From contig CALSRU010000004.1 in assembly GCA_943788835.1 (NCBI GenBank), positions 155,941 to 219,940 of the forward strand: a DNA stretch of 64,000 bases, in the 5' to 3' direction. Position numbers and translations under genes: made by a program. The DNA is from an uncultured Pseudomonadales bacterium (GTDB lineage: Bacteria; Pseudomonadota; Gammaproteobacteria; Pseudomonadales; UBA7434). Below are positions 46,151 to 55,602 of this stretch, piece by piece. Within the stretch, counting starts at the first letter, position 1. Each line of letters opens with the position of its first letter. Under the pieces are notes generated by a model, which was not told the DNA's origin, did not search any database, and saw only the letters and a list, made by a program, of their open reading frames with translations.

Positions 46151-47356
46151 ATGCGTGTTTTATTGTTGTCTGCTTATGATGCATTGAGTCATCGCTATTG
46201 GCGCGAAGGCATGGTCGAAAATTTTCCCGATGTCGATTGGATCGTGCTGAGCTTGCCGCCACGCTATTTTAATTTTCGGGTGCGCACCAATCCTATTAGC
46301 TGGCTGTTAGAGCAGCGCGTGGCGTTAGAGCAAGACTATGACTTAATAATTGCGACGTCATTGGTTGATGTAGTGACCGTAAGAGGTTTGTTTGCCAACT
46401 TAGCGCAGGTGCCGCTGTGGCTCTACTGCCACGAAAATCAATTCGCCTATCCGAGTTCAGCGCAAACTGCGAATAATAAACGCGCATTACTTGAGCCACA
46501 GATGGTATTTTTATATGGCTGTTTGTGTGCTGATGCTATTAGTTTTAATTCCGACTGGAATCGTTCTACAGCTCTGGCGGGTATGCGGCAACTGGTGGCG
46601 CGATTTCCCGAAAAATGGAATTCCGCTTTGATTACTACTATTGCCAACAAGGCCGACGTGCTGCCCGTGCCGCTGCAACTCCATGCCTCACAGCCATTAT
46701 CCGCATTACTGCTGGACAGCGACCGTCAATCAAGCGATGAAGGCACGCATAATAATGTTCCCCTTGCAGCGTGGGGTGCCGATCGACCGTGTCAACTTGT
46801 TTGGAATCATCGCTGGGAATACGACAAGGGCCCAGAGCATTTATTAGCCCTAATCGTTGCGTTAAAAGACAGCGGTTTGCATTGCACTATCCATGTGGTG
46901 GGTCAGCAGTTTCGACAATTGCCGGATAGCTTTGAGCAGATTAAGCAGTTGCTCACCGTTGATGGGCCTGCATCGAATCGTTTACGTTTAGGACAATGGG
47001 GTTTTGTAGAATCGCGTACAGAATATGTAAGCCTGCTGAAGTCATGTGATGTCGTGATCTCAACTGCGCTACATGATTTTCAGGGTATTGCCGTTCTTGA
47101 GGCTGTACAGCAGGGCTGTTTACCATTGTTACCTAATCAGCTTGTCTATCCAGAGCAGTTCGCTGCGACGTATTTGTATGATTGGCATCCCGCACCGGCA
47201 ATTAATGCTGATGCAATGGTAGCTAAGCTAGGTGAGTGGCGGCGACCCCAAGCACGGCCACACTGTCCTGCACTTGACCATTATGCTTGGTCGCAGTTGC
47301 AGGCAAGATATGATCTGAAAATGACGGTACTCGCCACCCATGCGCCTGCGGCTTAG
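46151..47356 (+). CDS. DUF3524 glycosyltransferase, tRNA-queuosine mannosyltransferase-like
   Basis: A 401-residue GT-B glycosyltransferase. The N-terminal domain with VLLLSAYDALSHRYWREGMVENFPDVDWIVLSLPPRYFNFRVRTNP is the DUF3524 signature. The C-terminal half has NHRWEYDKGPEHLL and the nucleotide-sugar acceptor loop ISTALHDFQGIAVLEAVQQGCLPLLP (near 300-325). Human GTDC1 of this family mannosylates queuosine in tRNA-Asp, and bacterial members are thought to do likewise; here this is by homology only. It is convergent with the ClC gene. Confidence 0.82.
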   Translation: MRVLLLSAYDALSHRYWREGMVENFPDVDWIVLSLPPRYFNFRVRTNPISWLLEQRVALEQDYDLIIATSLVDVVTVRGLFANLAQVPLWLYCHENQFAYPSSAQTANNKRALLEPQMVFLYGCLCADAISFNSDWNRSTALAGMRQLVARFPEKWNSALITTIANKADVLPVPLQLHASQPLSALLLDSDRQSSDEGTHNNVPLAAWGADRPCQLVWNHRWEYDKGPEHLLALIVALKDSGLHCTIHVVGQQFRQLPDSFEQIKQLLTVDGPASNRLRLGQWGFVESRTEYVSLLKSCDVVISTALHDFQGIAVLEAVQQGCLPLLPNQLVYPEQFAATYLYDWHPAPAINADAMVAKLGEWRRPQARPHCPALDHYAWSQLQARYDLKMTVLATHAPAA

Positions 47357-47393
47357 CCAAACACATCTGCAAATTTTTCGTTAAAAAACCTAT

Positions 47394-49268
47394 CTACCAA
47401 CTGGCAATTAATTTTTCTAAGGTGCTCTTGCGCAGAATGCCACGCATCGGGCCGTAATGGTCAATAACGTAGAGACCGTCACATTGATCGTTGTGCAAGG
47501 CTTCGCGTGCTTCGGTCACCGTTGATTCAATGGCGATTTGCTGCAAGGATTGAACGGGTATGTCTGCTTGCTTTAAGCTTTCTAGTAGATGATCGACAGT
47601 GCGTATATTGTGCCTCTCCTCCATCGATAGTGCTTCGTACCACTGCAAAAATTCTTTGCGTGTTATTAAATAATAGCTGTCGGTGTCGCGCTGCAGAACT
47701 ACCGCTCGTGGCTCATCTTGTGCGATTAGCTCAAGTTGTTGCGCACTCACCACTGGGTCGATTTTTTCTATGTTTCTATCACACACAGCGCTCAAGCTAA
47801 TACGGTTGAGAGCTTGCGTGACAGGGTGAGTACTAAGGTTAATGCCCTGGCTTTTTAAAACTGTTGCAATGGCTGAGTCTTGTCCAAAGATTTGGTCTGA
47901 GCATAGCGTAGCAATAACGATGACAATAATGCCCGGCAGTAGGGCCTCGGGTGTGTGGGCCAATTCCAAAATCGCGATAATAGCCGCTAAAGGCGCATTT
48001 AATAGGGCCGCCATTACGCCGCCCATGCCTAACAGTGCATAAAAGCCGGGATCAGAGGAGAGTTCGGGTATCCAGGCGGCACCAAAAAAACCGAGACATC
48101 CACCTAAGCTCGCGCCAATAACTAAGCTGGGCCCGATGATGCCAATCGGCATGCCCATGCCGCTGCTGACTGCGGATGCCATGATTTTGGCCAGACACAA
48201 CATCAATAACCAATGCCAATGCGAGTTGCCAGCTAGCGCTGTATTAACGCTGTCGTAGCCGATCCCTAAAACGCCGGGTAGATACACGGCCAAGCTTCCC
48301 GTTAATAAACCCGCTAGAGTAAATTTAATGAGCACCGGCCAATGCTGCAATTTTTGTGTGAGTAATTGAATACGCATAAAAAGCAGTGCGGCAAAACCAC
48401 AGGCAAAGCCGAGTAAGGCTAAGTAGGGGATTTCCCAATGTGAGCTCATGCTCATATCGGGCACATTAAAGACGCGCGCATCACCAAAAATAATTTGTGA
48501 GAGGGTTGTTGCTGATATAGCCGAGAGAATAACGGGAACAAACCCAATGAGCGTGTATTCCATGATGATGACTTCCATTGCAAAAATAACGCCGGCAATG
48601 GGGGTGTTAAACGATGCGCCAATGGCGGCGGCAGCGCCACAGGCAATGAGCGTGCGCATGCTGTTGTGCGGCAGATGTAAACGGTTTGAAAGGTGGCTGT
48701 TCACTGCCGCACCTAAGTGAACGGCCGGACCCTCGCGGCCACCTGATTGACCACTGGCTAGCGCAACAATACCGCCAAAGAATTGCACTAGACCATTAGC
48801 CAACGGCGCACGCCCGTTGTGTTTGTGCAGCGTCACCAGCACATGGCTTAAACCAGTGTAGTGAAGGTGTTTTGGCAGCAGTTGATAGACTAGGCCAAGT
48901 AATATTGCGCCGCCTAAAGGCAAGCCAAAGCATAGCGCGGTATTGAGTATTTCAAAGCGGTCAGTATTAGTTGCGCTTGCGGTAGTTGCTTTGAGCAAAG
49001 CGCTGAGGCTGAACGGTATTGAGTTATTCGGCGTATCAGCTAGCGATTCAATGCTGTAGTGCGAAGCAGCTTCAATGGCTAAGCGAAATAGACTAATGAC
49101 AATGCCCGTTAATAAACCGGATATAACACCGAGTACGGCGAGTGGTAAAACAGCGTCGTGTTCGCCTAAACGATAGCGAAAATCGTTAAGTATTGTATTG
49201 GCATATCTAGCTAGAATTGTTGTGGCTCCATAAGCGAGAGAAAAAATATTTTTTAAGAGGGTCTGCAC
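47394..49268 (-). CDS. ClC-type chloride channel/transporter with CBS region
   Basis: A 624-residue protein with about ten membrane helices. Conserved pieces are GGREGPAVHLGAAVN (the anion-gate region with its glutamate), SFNTPIAGVIFAMEV and GMPIGIIGPSLVIGASLGG (the GxFxP-like selectivity motif). Residues from about 490 are soluble and resemble paired CBS domains that usually bind nucleotides. Proton-coupled antiport versus channel activity cannot be decided by eye. The start is a GTG at 49268 with a weak ribosome-binding site. Confidence 0.93.
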   Translation of the reverse strand: MQTLLKNIFSLAYGATTILARYANTILNDFRYRLGEHDAVLPLAVLGVISGLLTGIVISLFRLAIEAASHYSIESLADTPNNSIPFSLSALLKATTASATNTDRFEILNTALCFGLPLGGAILLGLVYQLLPKHLHYTGLSHVLVTLHKHNGRAPLANGLVQFFGGIVALASGQSGGREGPAVHLGAAVNSHLSNRLHLPHNSMRTLIACGAAAAIGASFNTPIAGVIFAMEVIIMEYTLIGFVPVILSAISATTLSQIIFGDARVFNVPDMSMSSHWEIPYLALLGFACGFAALLFMRIQLLTQKLQHWPVLIKFTLAGLLTGSLAVYLPGVLGIGYDSVNTALAGNSHWHWLLMLCLAKIMASAVSSGMGMPIGIIGPSLVIGASLGGCLGFFGAAWIPELSSDPGFYALLGMGGVMAALLNAPLAAIIAILELAHTPEALLPGIIVIVIATLCSDQIFGQDSAIATVLKSQGINLSTHPVTQALNRISLSAVCDRNIEKIDPVVSAQQLELIAQDEPRAVVLQRDTDSYYLITRKEFLQWYEALSMEERHNIRTVDHLLESLKQADIPVQSLQQIAIESTVTEAREALHNDQCDGLYVIDHYGPMRGILRKSTLEKLIASW

Positions 49269-49498
49269 TATAGCTCGAAGCCTAGTATTTTTGAAATGTA
49301 AGCATGCTAAAAAGCTACTCCTTTACGGACAATAAAAGGCTCAGTGCCCAAGGTATGCGGTATTGATTTGGGTGAGTGCTAATTGGGAATGCGCAATGAA
49401 TTCTTAAAAGCTGCGAGCTACAGAACAGTGACGCAAGTGCGTATCGATGGTTGAAGTATGCTGAGACACAGAAAACATAACGCCCATATAATCTTGTT

Positions 49499-49563
49499 TA
49501 AAAAAGCCCTCAATAGCATTGAAATATACAATTAAATCAGGATTTTCTGCCTTTTTGAGGGCT
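49499..49563 (-). terminator. Probable terminator of the YebC-family gene (long-loop)
   Basis: On the minus strand AGCCCTCAA (49555-49563) pairs with TTGAGGGCT (49505-49513), followed by a run of six Ts. The 41-base loop is unusual. A second hairpin lies just upstream. Confidence 0.45.
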
Positions 49564-49589
49564 CAGCGGCCGGACTGCGGGCGCTGAGC
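49561..49589. repeat. GC-rich hairpin next to the YebC-gene terminator
   Basis: GCTCAGCG (49561-49568) and CGCTGAGC (49582-49589) are perfect arms, without an adjacent T-run on either strand. Confidence 0.6.
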
Positions 49590-49618
49590 TAGCTTATTAA
49601 AGTTCAAGGAGGGGCCGG

Positions 49619-50338
49619 TTACACATTTTCTACGTTGTGATAGATGCGCTGCACATCGTCGAGGTCATCGATCATGGCAAGAAATTTTTCCAAACTCTCT
49701 GCATGCTCGGCATCTACGGGCGCAGTGTTTTGTGCCACAAATTGAATCTCATCGATTTCAAAGGCGAGCGTTCCAAAGGCTTCAGTAAGTGACTGCTTGG
49801 CTTTGAAGTATTCGGTATGCGGAACGAAGACAGTGATCATCCCTCCTTCATTTTCGAATTCGCCTACGTCAACATCTGCCATCATTAAAGCCTCAAGCAC
49901 GGCGTCTTCATCGTCGTGTTTAAAAACTAAGATCGCAACGTGGTCAAACATATGCATGACGGTGCCTTGGGTGCCAATTTTGCAATCATTCTTAGTGAAG
50001 CATAAACGTACATCATTGAATGTGCGGGTAGCATTGTCGGTGAGGCAATCGATAATCACCATCGATCCGCCCGGGCCATACCCCTCATAGCGCGCCACTT
50101 CAAAATCTTCGCCGGCTCCGCCCGACGCCTTGTCGATAGCCTTGTCAATCACATGGGTAGGCACTTGATCTTTCTTTGCGCGTTCAATTAGGCTGCGAAG
50201 GGTTAAATTGCCATCGGGGTCGATACCGCCGGATTTTGCGCAGACATAAATTTCTCTAGCATACTTACTATAAACGCGTGCCTTGGCATCTGACGTTTTT
50301 GCCATTGAGTCTTTGCGGTTTTGATAGGCACGGCCCAT
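49619..50338 (-). CDS. YebC/PmpR family regulator (YeeN-like)
   Basis: A 239-residue protein of the TACO1/YebC family, known as DNA-binding regulators and more recently as ribosome-associated factors easing poly-proline stalls. [38 protein letters not shown] is the YeeN-subgroup start. [24 protein letters not shown] near 93-116 is the family hallmark, with an acidic C-terminus. It is alone, followed by an unusual terminator. In the RuvC region of other species YebC is a different paralogue. Confidence 0.92.
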   Translation of the reverse strand: MGRAYQNRKDSMAKTSDAKARVYSKYAREIYVCAKSGGIDPDGNLTLRSLIERAKKDQVPTHVIDKAIDKASGGAGEDFEVARYEGYGPGGSMVIIDCLTDNATRTFNDVRLCFTKNDCKIGTQGTVMHMFDHVAILVFKHDDEDAVLEALMMADVDVGEFENEGGMITVFVPHTEYFKAKQSLTEAFGTLAFEIDEIQFVAQNTAPVDAEHAESLEKFLAMIDDLDDVQRIYHNVENV

Positions 50339-50495
50339 CGTATATCTCCTGTTAAAGCGGTCGCTGGCGACCAGTCTGGTTGAATTGAGTCAGTGTACAT
50401 GAGCAGCCGCTCTTTAAGCTTATGTTCGTCGTTAGCCCGTGAGTAGGGACATACTCAGGCAAAAAGATACGCTTAGATCAGCTCGGCTTTGTCTT

Positions 50496-51338
50496 TCATA
50501 AGCGGCCTGTGAGCGTAAGCGTGAAGGTATCGGTATTATCAATGCTGGCCGTGTCGTCTTCCTCTTGGAATATAGTAGTGGCGAAAGATGCGCCGACAGC
50601 AAAGGACTCGGCAATAAAGTAGCTAGCTTGTAGCCCGTAGGTATTTGCGTCGTTACCGTTGTTGGGTAATGATGTGGCAAAGCGGCCGCCTAAGCTAAAT
50701 CGCGGCGTAAAATAGTAGTCCATGCTGCCATCTAACTCGATTACCGTATTGGCGCCTGGGTTTTCGCTCACTGAGGCAGTGAAATCACCCACAGCTGTTT
50801 TTTCGCCATCAACATCGATAACGCTTTTTAAGTTGATCGACGTCGTATTAAAATCTTGATCTACGTCATCGATTTCTTTTTGTGCAAAGCCGACGACCAA
50901 AGACGTTGTGTCATTGATATACAAACCAGCACCCAAGCCAAAGTTAGTTTCGTCTACACCATTGATTGAATTATTATTGTAGTCTGCCTGAAAAATAAAG
51001 CGTTCACTTGCTACATATTTTCCATCAACGCTCCAGGCGCAACAGCTATCATCAATAGACGACACGGTTTCTTCATTATTGGCAACAGATAACGATATTG
51101 CGGATGCTTTATTAAGGAACGCAGCCTCTTGAAAGATAGCCTGTCCAGTATCGATTTTTTTAAAGTAAAACGTATTGCGTAAACGATAAGTCTCTTGCTG
51201 CATACCTGAATCCGCATCGCTATGTAAGCCATCCAAATCAATTTGTACCGTATAGGAGTCGGCGAAGCTCAAACTGCTAAATCCAGCCAAAAGAGAAACG
51301 AAAGCAGGGATAAGCCAGTAGTGATTAAAGGATTTCAT
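50496..51338 (-). CDS. Putative outer-membrane beta-barrel protein
   Basis: A 280-residue protein with a signal peptide (residues 1-26, cleavage after SFA). The rest alternates hydrophobic and polar residues with Asp/Asn-rich turns, as in a transmembrane beta-barrel: LGAGLYINDTTSLVVGFAQKEI, YYFTPRFSLGGRFATSL, TYGLQASYFIAESFAVGASFATTIF. It ends in TFTLTLTGRL without the usual final aromatic residue. I do not recognise a named porin family. ATG 51338. Confidence 0.75.
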   Translation of the reverse strand: MKSFNHYWLIPAFVSLLAGFSSLSFADSYTVQIDLDGLHSDADSGMQQETYRLRNTFYFKKIDTGQAIFQEAAFLNKASAISLSVANNEETVSSIDDSCCAWSVDGKYVASERFIFQADYNNNSINGVDETNFGLGAGLYINDTTSLVVGFAQKEIDDVDQDFNTTSINLKSVIDVDGEKTAVGDFTASVSENPGANTVIELDGSMDYYFTPRFSLGGRFATSLPNNGNDANTYGLQASYFIAESFAVGASFATTIFQEEDDTASIDNTDTFTLTLTGRL

Positions 51339-51638
51339 GATGTCGTTTCCTAAGTGAAGTTATTTTTAATTGGTGTTAAATTCAGCTGGATTTTGGAGGT
51401 TTTCGCTGAGCTGACAATTGGGCTAGTTTTCAATGGCTAAGCCAACGGTGAGGCGGGTTTGACCAGCCAATCGGTGATTGGCATTCTATGATCTGACCCG
51501 AGTGCGTGCAAGGGTCAAAAGCTTATGTTTTATTATCGATTTTGTTCGCGCAGTCGATCGCATTGAATAGTTCGTCTGGGGGGTTAAGGTTGGCTGATGC
51601 GAGGTTGGATATCTGTCGCTTTGCCAAATTTCGCCGGG
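51339..51638. other. Region upstream of the beta-barrel gene
   Basis: 300 bases with no supported ORF; it should hold the promoter of the beta-barrel gene and the end of the DksA-like transcript. No clear terminator or RNA was seen. Confidence 0.4.
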
Positions 51639-51977
51639 CTATTCGCGCAGCTTTGCACAGTCGACGCAACAGGGCGCGGTGGGCACGATTAGGAGGCGGT
51701 CCTGATCAATAGGCTCGCCACAATCTTCACACAAGCCAAAATAGCCTTCATCGAGCTTTTTAAGCGCTTTATTAATCCGAACTAGGCTGGCCTTGCCATC
51801 TTCGTCGAGTTGCTCAACAACTTGGTTGTTCTCAACTTCTACGGCCTGCTCTGCAAAGTCTTGGCTATAGGGCTCTTCACGACGATACAGGTGTTTATTA
51901 GTGCGCGCGATCAGTTCTTCCACGCGTTTTTTTTCATTGTGCAGCCGTTCTCGAAAAGAATCTTTGTTGCGTATCAC
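51639..51977 (-). CDS. TraR/DksA-type zinc-finger protein
   Basis: A 112-residue protein with a helical first half and a C-terminal four-cysteine zinc finger (Cys83, Cys86, Cys104, Cys107) around EDCGEPIDQDRLLIVPTA. This is the TraR/DksA fold. It is shorter than DksA (about 150) and lacks its acidic DxxDxA coiled-coil tip, so ppGpp-linked control of RNA polymerase is possible but not shown. GTG start 51977 has GGAG at good distance. Confidence 0.85.
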   Translation of the reverse strand: MIRNKDSFRERLHNEKKRVEELIARTNKHLYRREEPYSQDFAEQAVEVENNQVVEQLDEDGKASLVRINKALKKLDEGYFGLCEDCGEPIDQDRLLIVPTAPCCVDCAKLRE

Positions 51978-52188
51978 GGCACAATCTCCACGTCAGTTTT
52001 GCTGGCGTCAGGGTGGCGCCCCTTCAATGAACGGCTCAATTCTACCAATCTGTTGTTTTGTCAGCATATGACGAGGATCAATTTGAAGTAAAATAGACTG
52101 GAGAATCTGCCGTTGGGCGGTAAGTCTTGGCGTTACAATAAATCACGCGCGGCAACAGCTAGAGCAAATAGTCTGCAGGAGTAGCAAC

Positions 52189-53013
52189 ATGGGCACGGAT
52201 ACGAATAAAGATGCAAAAGGCGGTGGAAAAACTACCGTTAGTGAACAAGCAGTAACGCTTGAGGATGAACTAGCCGCGGCGTTCGAAGAAACTCCGCAAG
52301 ACGACCTTGCTGGGCAATCTGCCCGCGATCCTATAGCGTCAACGCTAGACGGTCTTGGCGCTTTGTTTGATGGTGTTAAGGGCGTATCAGGCGCCGCCTT
52401 AACGTATGCTGCGGGCAAGACACTTGACCAAGCTAACAGGGTTCTAAATAGAACGCCCGAGCAGCTCGAGCGCATGGGCATAGCTGGGCGCTCTCTCAAG
52501 GATTTACGTCAGGTGACTGGTGTGACGCTCGACGAATTAGCGGGTGCGATTGATATAAAGAATCCGGATATACTCAAAGCTATTGAAGACGGCCGTGCGG
52601 CGCTGCCGTTTGAAATATTACTGCGCTTGGCTTCGTTTTATGCGCGTAATAATCCGTTACCATTTATTCTGAAGTACGCACGAACATACAACCCACGCAT
52701 TTCAAACATGCTTGAAAAAATTGGTATTGATAAGCTCGTTATTGAGGCAGAGCGAGAAATGCAAATTGTACAAATCTACCGTAAGCGCGATGCCGCAAGG
52801 CAATTATCCGATGAGGGTTTTGAGCGAGTACGAGGATTCACCGAAAAAGCGTTTGATATGGCGCTGCACTTTGCTGCAAGTGGTGAAAATATTTTAATGG
52901 ACGACGAAATCGTTGATCAGCCGGTCGGCAATGACGACAGTTTGGCAGCTAAGACAAAAGCCAATTACAAGAGCGGGACTAGCAGCTCAAATTCTGAAGA
53001 GGAAGATCAATAA
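52189..53013 (+). CDS. Protein with possible helix-turn-helix domain
   Basis: A 274-residue cytosolic protein. The first 50 residues are acidic and disordered-looking. The middle, SLKDLRQVTGVTLDELAGAIDIKNPDILKAIEDGRAALPFEILLRLASFYA (about 102-152), has the shape of an XRE-like helix-turn-helix. Two further helices and an acidic tail follow. It ends TAA immediately before the ATG of the alpha/beta hydrolase, so translation is coupled. ATG 52189 has AGGAG about 8 bases upstream. Function unknown; a regulator of the operon is one guess. Confidence 0.6.
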   Translation: MGTDTNKDAKGGGKTTVSEQAVTLEDELAAAFEETPQDDLAGQSARDPIASTLDGLGALFDGVKGVSGAALTYAAGKTLDQANRVLNRTPEQLERMGIAGRSLKDLRQVTGVTLDELAGAIDIKNPDILKAIEDGRAALPFEILLRLASFYARNNPLPFILKYARTYNPRISNMLEKIGIDKLVIEAEREMQIVQIYRKRDAARQLSDEGFERVRGFTEKAFDMALHFAASGENILMDDEIVDQPVGNDDSLAAKTKANYKSGTSSSNSEEEDQ

Positions 53014-53931
53014 ATGGATACTATCGGGCAACGCGTGGTGCCCTACGAATCGCCGTATGCAATGCAACATACAGACTTTGGCACGGGCCTGGCCAGTTGG
53101 CAACGTTATTTGAGTCAGAGTAAGGAGCTATTGCATTTTGCGCCGGCTAATGGCCTGCCGGCTGCGACCTACCATTATTTTATTGAGCAATTGCTGCCTT
53201 ACTATACCGTGACCACATTAGATAATCGCGGAGCTTGGCCCAATGCGGGTAAGCCACATGGCCATATAAACTGGCGTAATCATGTGAGCGATTTTCTTAC
53301 TTTTGCAGAGCACAATTACGACGAACCTATCCATTATGTGGGACATTCGCTAGGAGCCACCATTGGTTTAATGGCGGCCATTCAAAAGCCCAACTTATTC
53401 AAATCACTCGTGATGATAGATCCAGGTACAGTGCCCCGCATAGGCGGGGCTATTTACATGAAAGTAGCCCCCAATTGGTTGAAAGATCGGTTGCCACTAA
53501 TTAAATCCACGCAAGAGCGCCGCGATGTCTGGCCTGATCGCGAATCTTTTATGAGTTACATTGTAAAGCGTTCAACGTACCGAGGCTTTACTCGTCGCGC
53601 ACTGTATGACTATGCGCAGGGTGGCTTAGAGGAAAGTACGGAAGGGTTGAAGTTGCGTTTTTCACCGCTATGGGAGGCACATAATTTTAAAACGACAGCC
53701 TATGTTTGGCCCTATTTAAAATCAGTTAAGGTTCCTACATTATTGCTGCGAGGTGAGCACTCTATTATTTTTACGCAGCAACGTTATGATCAGTTGGTCA
53801 ATCGTTTTAACAATCGAGTTGCTGGTGTGCTGCAGGTTCAGCAGTTAAATGGTCTGGGTCACTTAGCACCGCAAGAAGGGCCAGAGCAAACCGCGGAAGC
53901 TATTCGGCATTGGTTGCAAGTCCTCCGTTAG
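53014..53931 (+). CDS. Alpha/beta hydrolase
   Basis: A 305-residue enzyme with the nucleophile motif GHSLG (Ser112), an acid candidate in LLRGEHSIIF near 245 and a catalytic histidine in GLGHLAPQEGPEQTA near 288. DNRGAWPNAGK near 70 resembles the oxyanion-hole region of epoxide hydrolases and lactonases. No signal peptide. It is co-transcribed with the upstream helix-turn-helix-like gene and probably the YedK gene 21 bases downstream. Substrate unknown. Confidence 0.85.
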   Translation: MDTIGQRVVPYESPYAMQHTDFGTGLASWQRYLSQSKELLHFAPANGLPAATYHYFIEQLLPYYTVTTLDNRGAWPNAGKPHGHINWRNHVSDFLTFAEHNYDEPIHYVGHSLGATIGLMAAIQKPNLFKSLVMIDPGTVPRIGGAIYMKVAPNWLKDRLPLIKSTQERRDVWPDRESFMSYIVKRSTYRGFTRRALYDYAQGGLEESTEGLKLRFSPLWEAHNFKTTAYVWPYLKSVKVPTLLLRGEHSIIFTQQRYDQLVNRFNNRVAGVLQVQQLNGLGHLAPQEGPEQTAEAIRHWLQVLR

Positions 53932-53952
53932 TTTTTCTATGGCGTAATAATT

Positions 53953-54663
53953 ATGTGTGGTCGCTTCAATTTAACGGATAGCCCACAATTACACGATGCG
54001 CTTCAAGCATTTAGCCTCGATCGGGTAGTCATACCTGCTCGGTATAATATTGCGCCCACCGAGCCTGTAATGACTATTTACTCGCAGCCAAATAGTGCAT
54101 TAGTGGATGGCGAGGTAGCCTATGCAGCGCGAGACATGCGTTGGTGGCTTACCCCTCGTTGGGTAAAAGAACCGTCGCAAAAATTTGCCATGTTTAATGC
54201 CCGTGCCGAAACGGTTGCTAGCAGCAAGGCCTTCGCTCAACCGTTCAAACATCAGCGGGCAATTATTCCGGCGAGTTCTTTTATTGAATGGCAAACGGTA
54301 GCAGGTCATAAGCAAGCCTACGAAATTGCTTGCGAGCAAAGCATCTGTTTATTTGCTGCCATTTGGGAGCATTGGCAGCAGGGAGATCAAGAGATTTACT
54401 CGTGCGCCATCCTCACTACTGCTGCGGTCAGTCAGTTTGAGGTTGTTCATAAGCGTCAGCCACTTCTACTCAATATTGAAAGCGCTAAAGCTTGGTTGCA
54501 GCCCGGGCAGTCGCAGGACATACTGACCGACTTAATGCGGCCAGGGTTGCCCGTCCCATTGCTAGCGACACCAATTACCAACTCGCTCAACAATGCCCGT
54601 CATAAGTTACCTCCGGAATTTAATAACCACCCAGTTTTGAGAGTAGAAGCTACCGTCTCCTAG
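53953..54663 (+). CDS. SRAP/HMCES-type abasic-site-protecting protein YedK
   Basis: A 236-residue protein of the SOS-response-associated peptidase family, which forms a covalent bond with abasic sites in single-stranded DNA. The catalytic Cys2 follows the initiator Met (MCGRFNLTDSP). The DNA-binding RYNIAPTEPVM segment is near 30-40, SFIEW near 106-110 supplies the glutamate, and HKRQPLLL supplies the histidine. Full-length. It ends the HTH-hydrolase-YedK run. No LexA box was seen. Confidence 0.93.
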   Translation: MCGRFNLTDSPQLHDALQAFSLDRVVIPARYNIAPTEPVMTIYSQPNSALVDGEVAYAARDMRWWLTPRWVKEPSQKFAMFNARAETVASSKAFAQPFKHQRAIIPASSFIEWQTVAGHKQAYEIACEQSICLFAAIWEHWQQGDQEIYSCAILTTAAVSQFEVVHKRQPLLLNIESAKAWLQPGQSQDILTDLMRPGLPVPLLATPITNSLNNARHKLPPEFNNHPVLRVEATVS

Positions 54664-54709
54664 CGTCTGATTTTTATTTGACCTCTAACCTGATGTATTT
54701 GCAAAAGCT

Positions 54710-54733
54710 ATCGTTTTGATAAAAACAAACGAT
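54710..54733. repeat. Inverted repeat upstream of the peroxiredoxin gene
   Basis: ATCGTTT (54710-54716) and AAACGAT (54727-54733) are exact arms with a 10-base spacer, 70 bases before the start codon. Possibly a regulator site; an OxyR match is not clear. Confidence 0.4.
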
Positions 54734-54803
54734 TTTAGTTATGTGTGGTTTGTCTCTATGATTCTCCTCAATCAGCAAGCATTCACAACTCAGGAGAATA
54801 TCT

Positions 54804-55568
54804 ATGACAATGCAAGATAAAAGTGGCCAGCGCGTTCCCGATGTGACTTTTCAAACGCTAAGCAATGGCGGTTTTGTCCCGCTAACTAGCGGTGACCTGT
54901 TTGCCGGTAAAACCGTTGTGGTTTTTTCTTTGCCAGGCGCGTTTACACCGACCTGCTCAAGCACGCATTTGCCGCGCTACAATGAGTTAGTGCCTGCGTT
55001 CCGATCGTGCGGTGTCGATAGTATTGCCTGTGTCTCGGTTAACGACGCCTTTGTTATGCAGGCGTGGCGCGCGGATCAACAAGCAGACAATATTGAATTT
55101 ATTCCCGATGGCAGCGGTCTTTTTAGTCAGGGCATGGGTGCACTCGTCAACAAAGATGAGTTGGGTTTTGGTATGCGCTCATGGCGCTATTCGATGCTTG
55201 TGCGTGACGGCGTCATCGAGAAAATGTTTATCGAACCCAATGAGCCAGGCGACCCCTTCAAAGTATCAGATGCCGACACGCTGCTAAATTATCTCAATCC
55301 AACGGCAGTTCTGCCAAAGCGCATAGCGCTTTTTACTAAACCTAATTGTGGATACTGCACGAAAGCAAAACAAAAATTGCACGATGCAGGGTTTAATTTT
55401 GAAGAAATTGAGCTGGGTAAGGGCGGGCATAGCCTTAGCTTGCTAGCAGCGGTGAGCGGCGTGGCTACCACACCGCAAGTTTTTGTCGATGGGGAGTTGG
55501 TTGGTGGGGCCGATCAGTTGGCAACATGGCTACAAACTATCGAAAATTCAAAACTTCCCGCACAATAA
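54804..55568 (+). CDS. Hybrid peroxiredoxin-glutaredoxin (Prx5-Grx)
   Basis: A 254-residue fusion. The N-terminal peroxiredoxin-5 domain (1-165) has the peroxidatic Cys51 in PGAFTPTCSSTH. The C-terminal glutaredoxin domain has the CGYC redox site at 182-185 and TPQVFVDGELVGG near 223-235. Such hybrids reduce hydrogen peroxide and alkyl peroxides with glutathione directly. Cysteines at 69 and 76 may not be needed. ATG 54804 has AGGAG about 8 bases upstream. It stands alone and ends convergent with the partner gene of the di-heme protein. Confidence 0.93.
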   Translation: MTMQDKSGQRVPDVTFQTLSNGGFVPLTSGDLFAGKTVVVFSLPGAFTPTCSSTHLPRYNELVPAFRSCGVDSIACVSVNDAFVMQAWRADQQADNIEFIPDGSGLFSQGMGALVNKDELGFGMRSWRYSMLVRDGVIEKMFIEPNEPGDPFKVSDADTLLNYLNPTAVLPKRIALFTKPNCGYCTKAKQKLHDAGFNFEEIELGKGGHSLSLLAAVSGVATTPQVFVDGELVGGADQLATWLQTIENSKLPAQ

Positions 55569-55602
55569 TCCTTGTGAGTCTCTCGAGGAGGCGTGCAAAA
55601 AA

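Larger units (their letters stand above)
49269..49618. other. Region between the ClC gene and the YebC-family gene
   Basis: 350 bases with no ORF. It contains the inverted repeats that end the YebC-family transcript (49499-49589) and should hold the ClC promoter. Confidence 0.5.
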
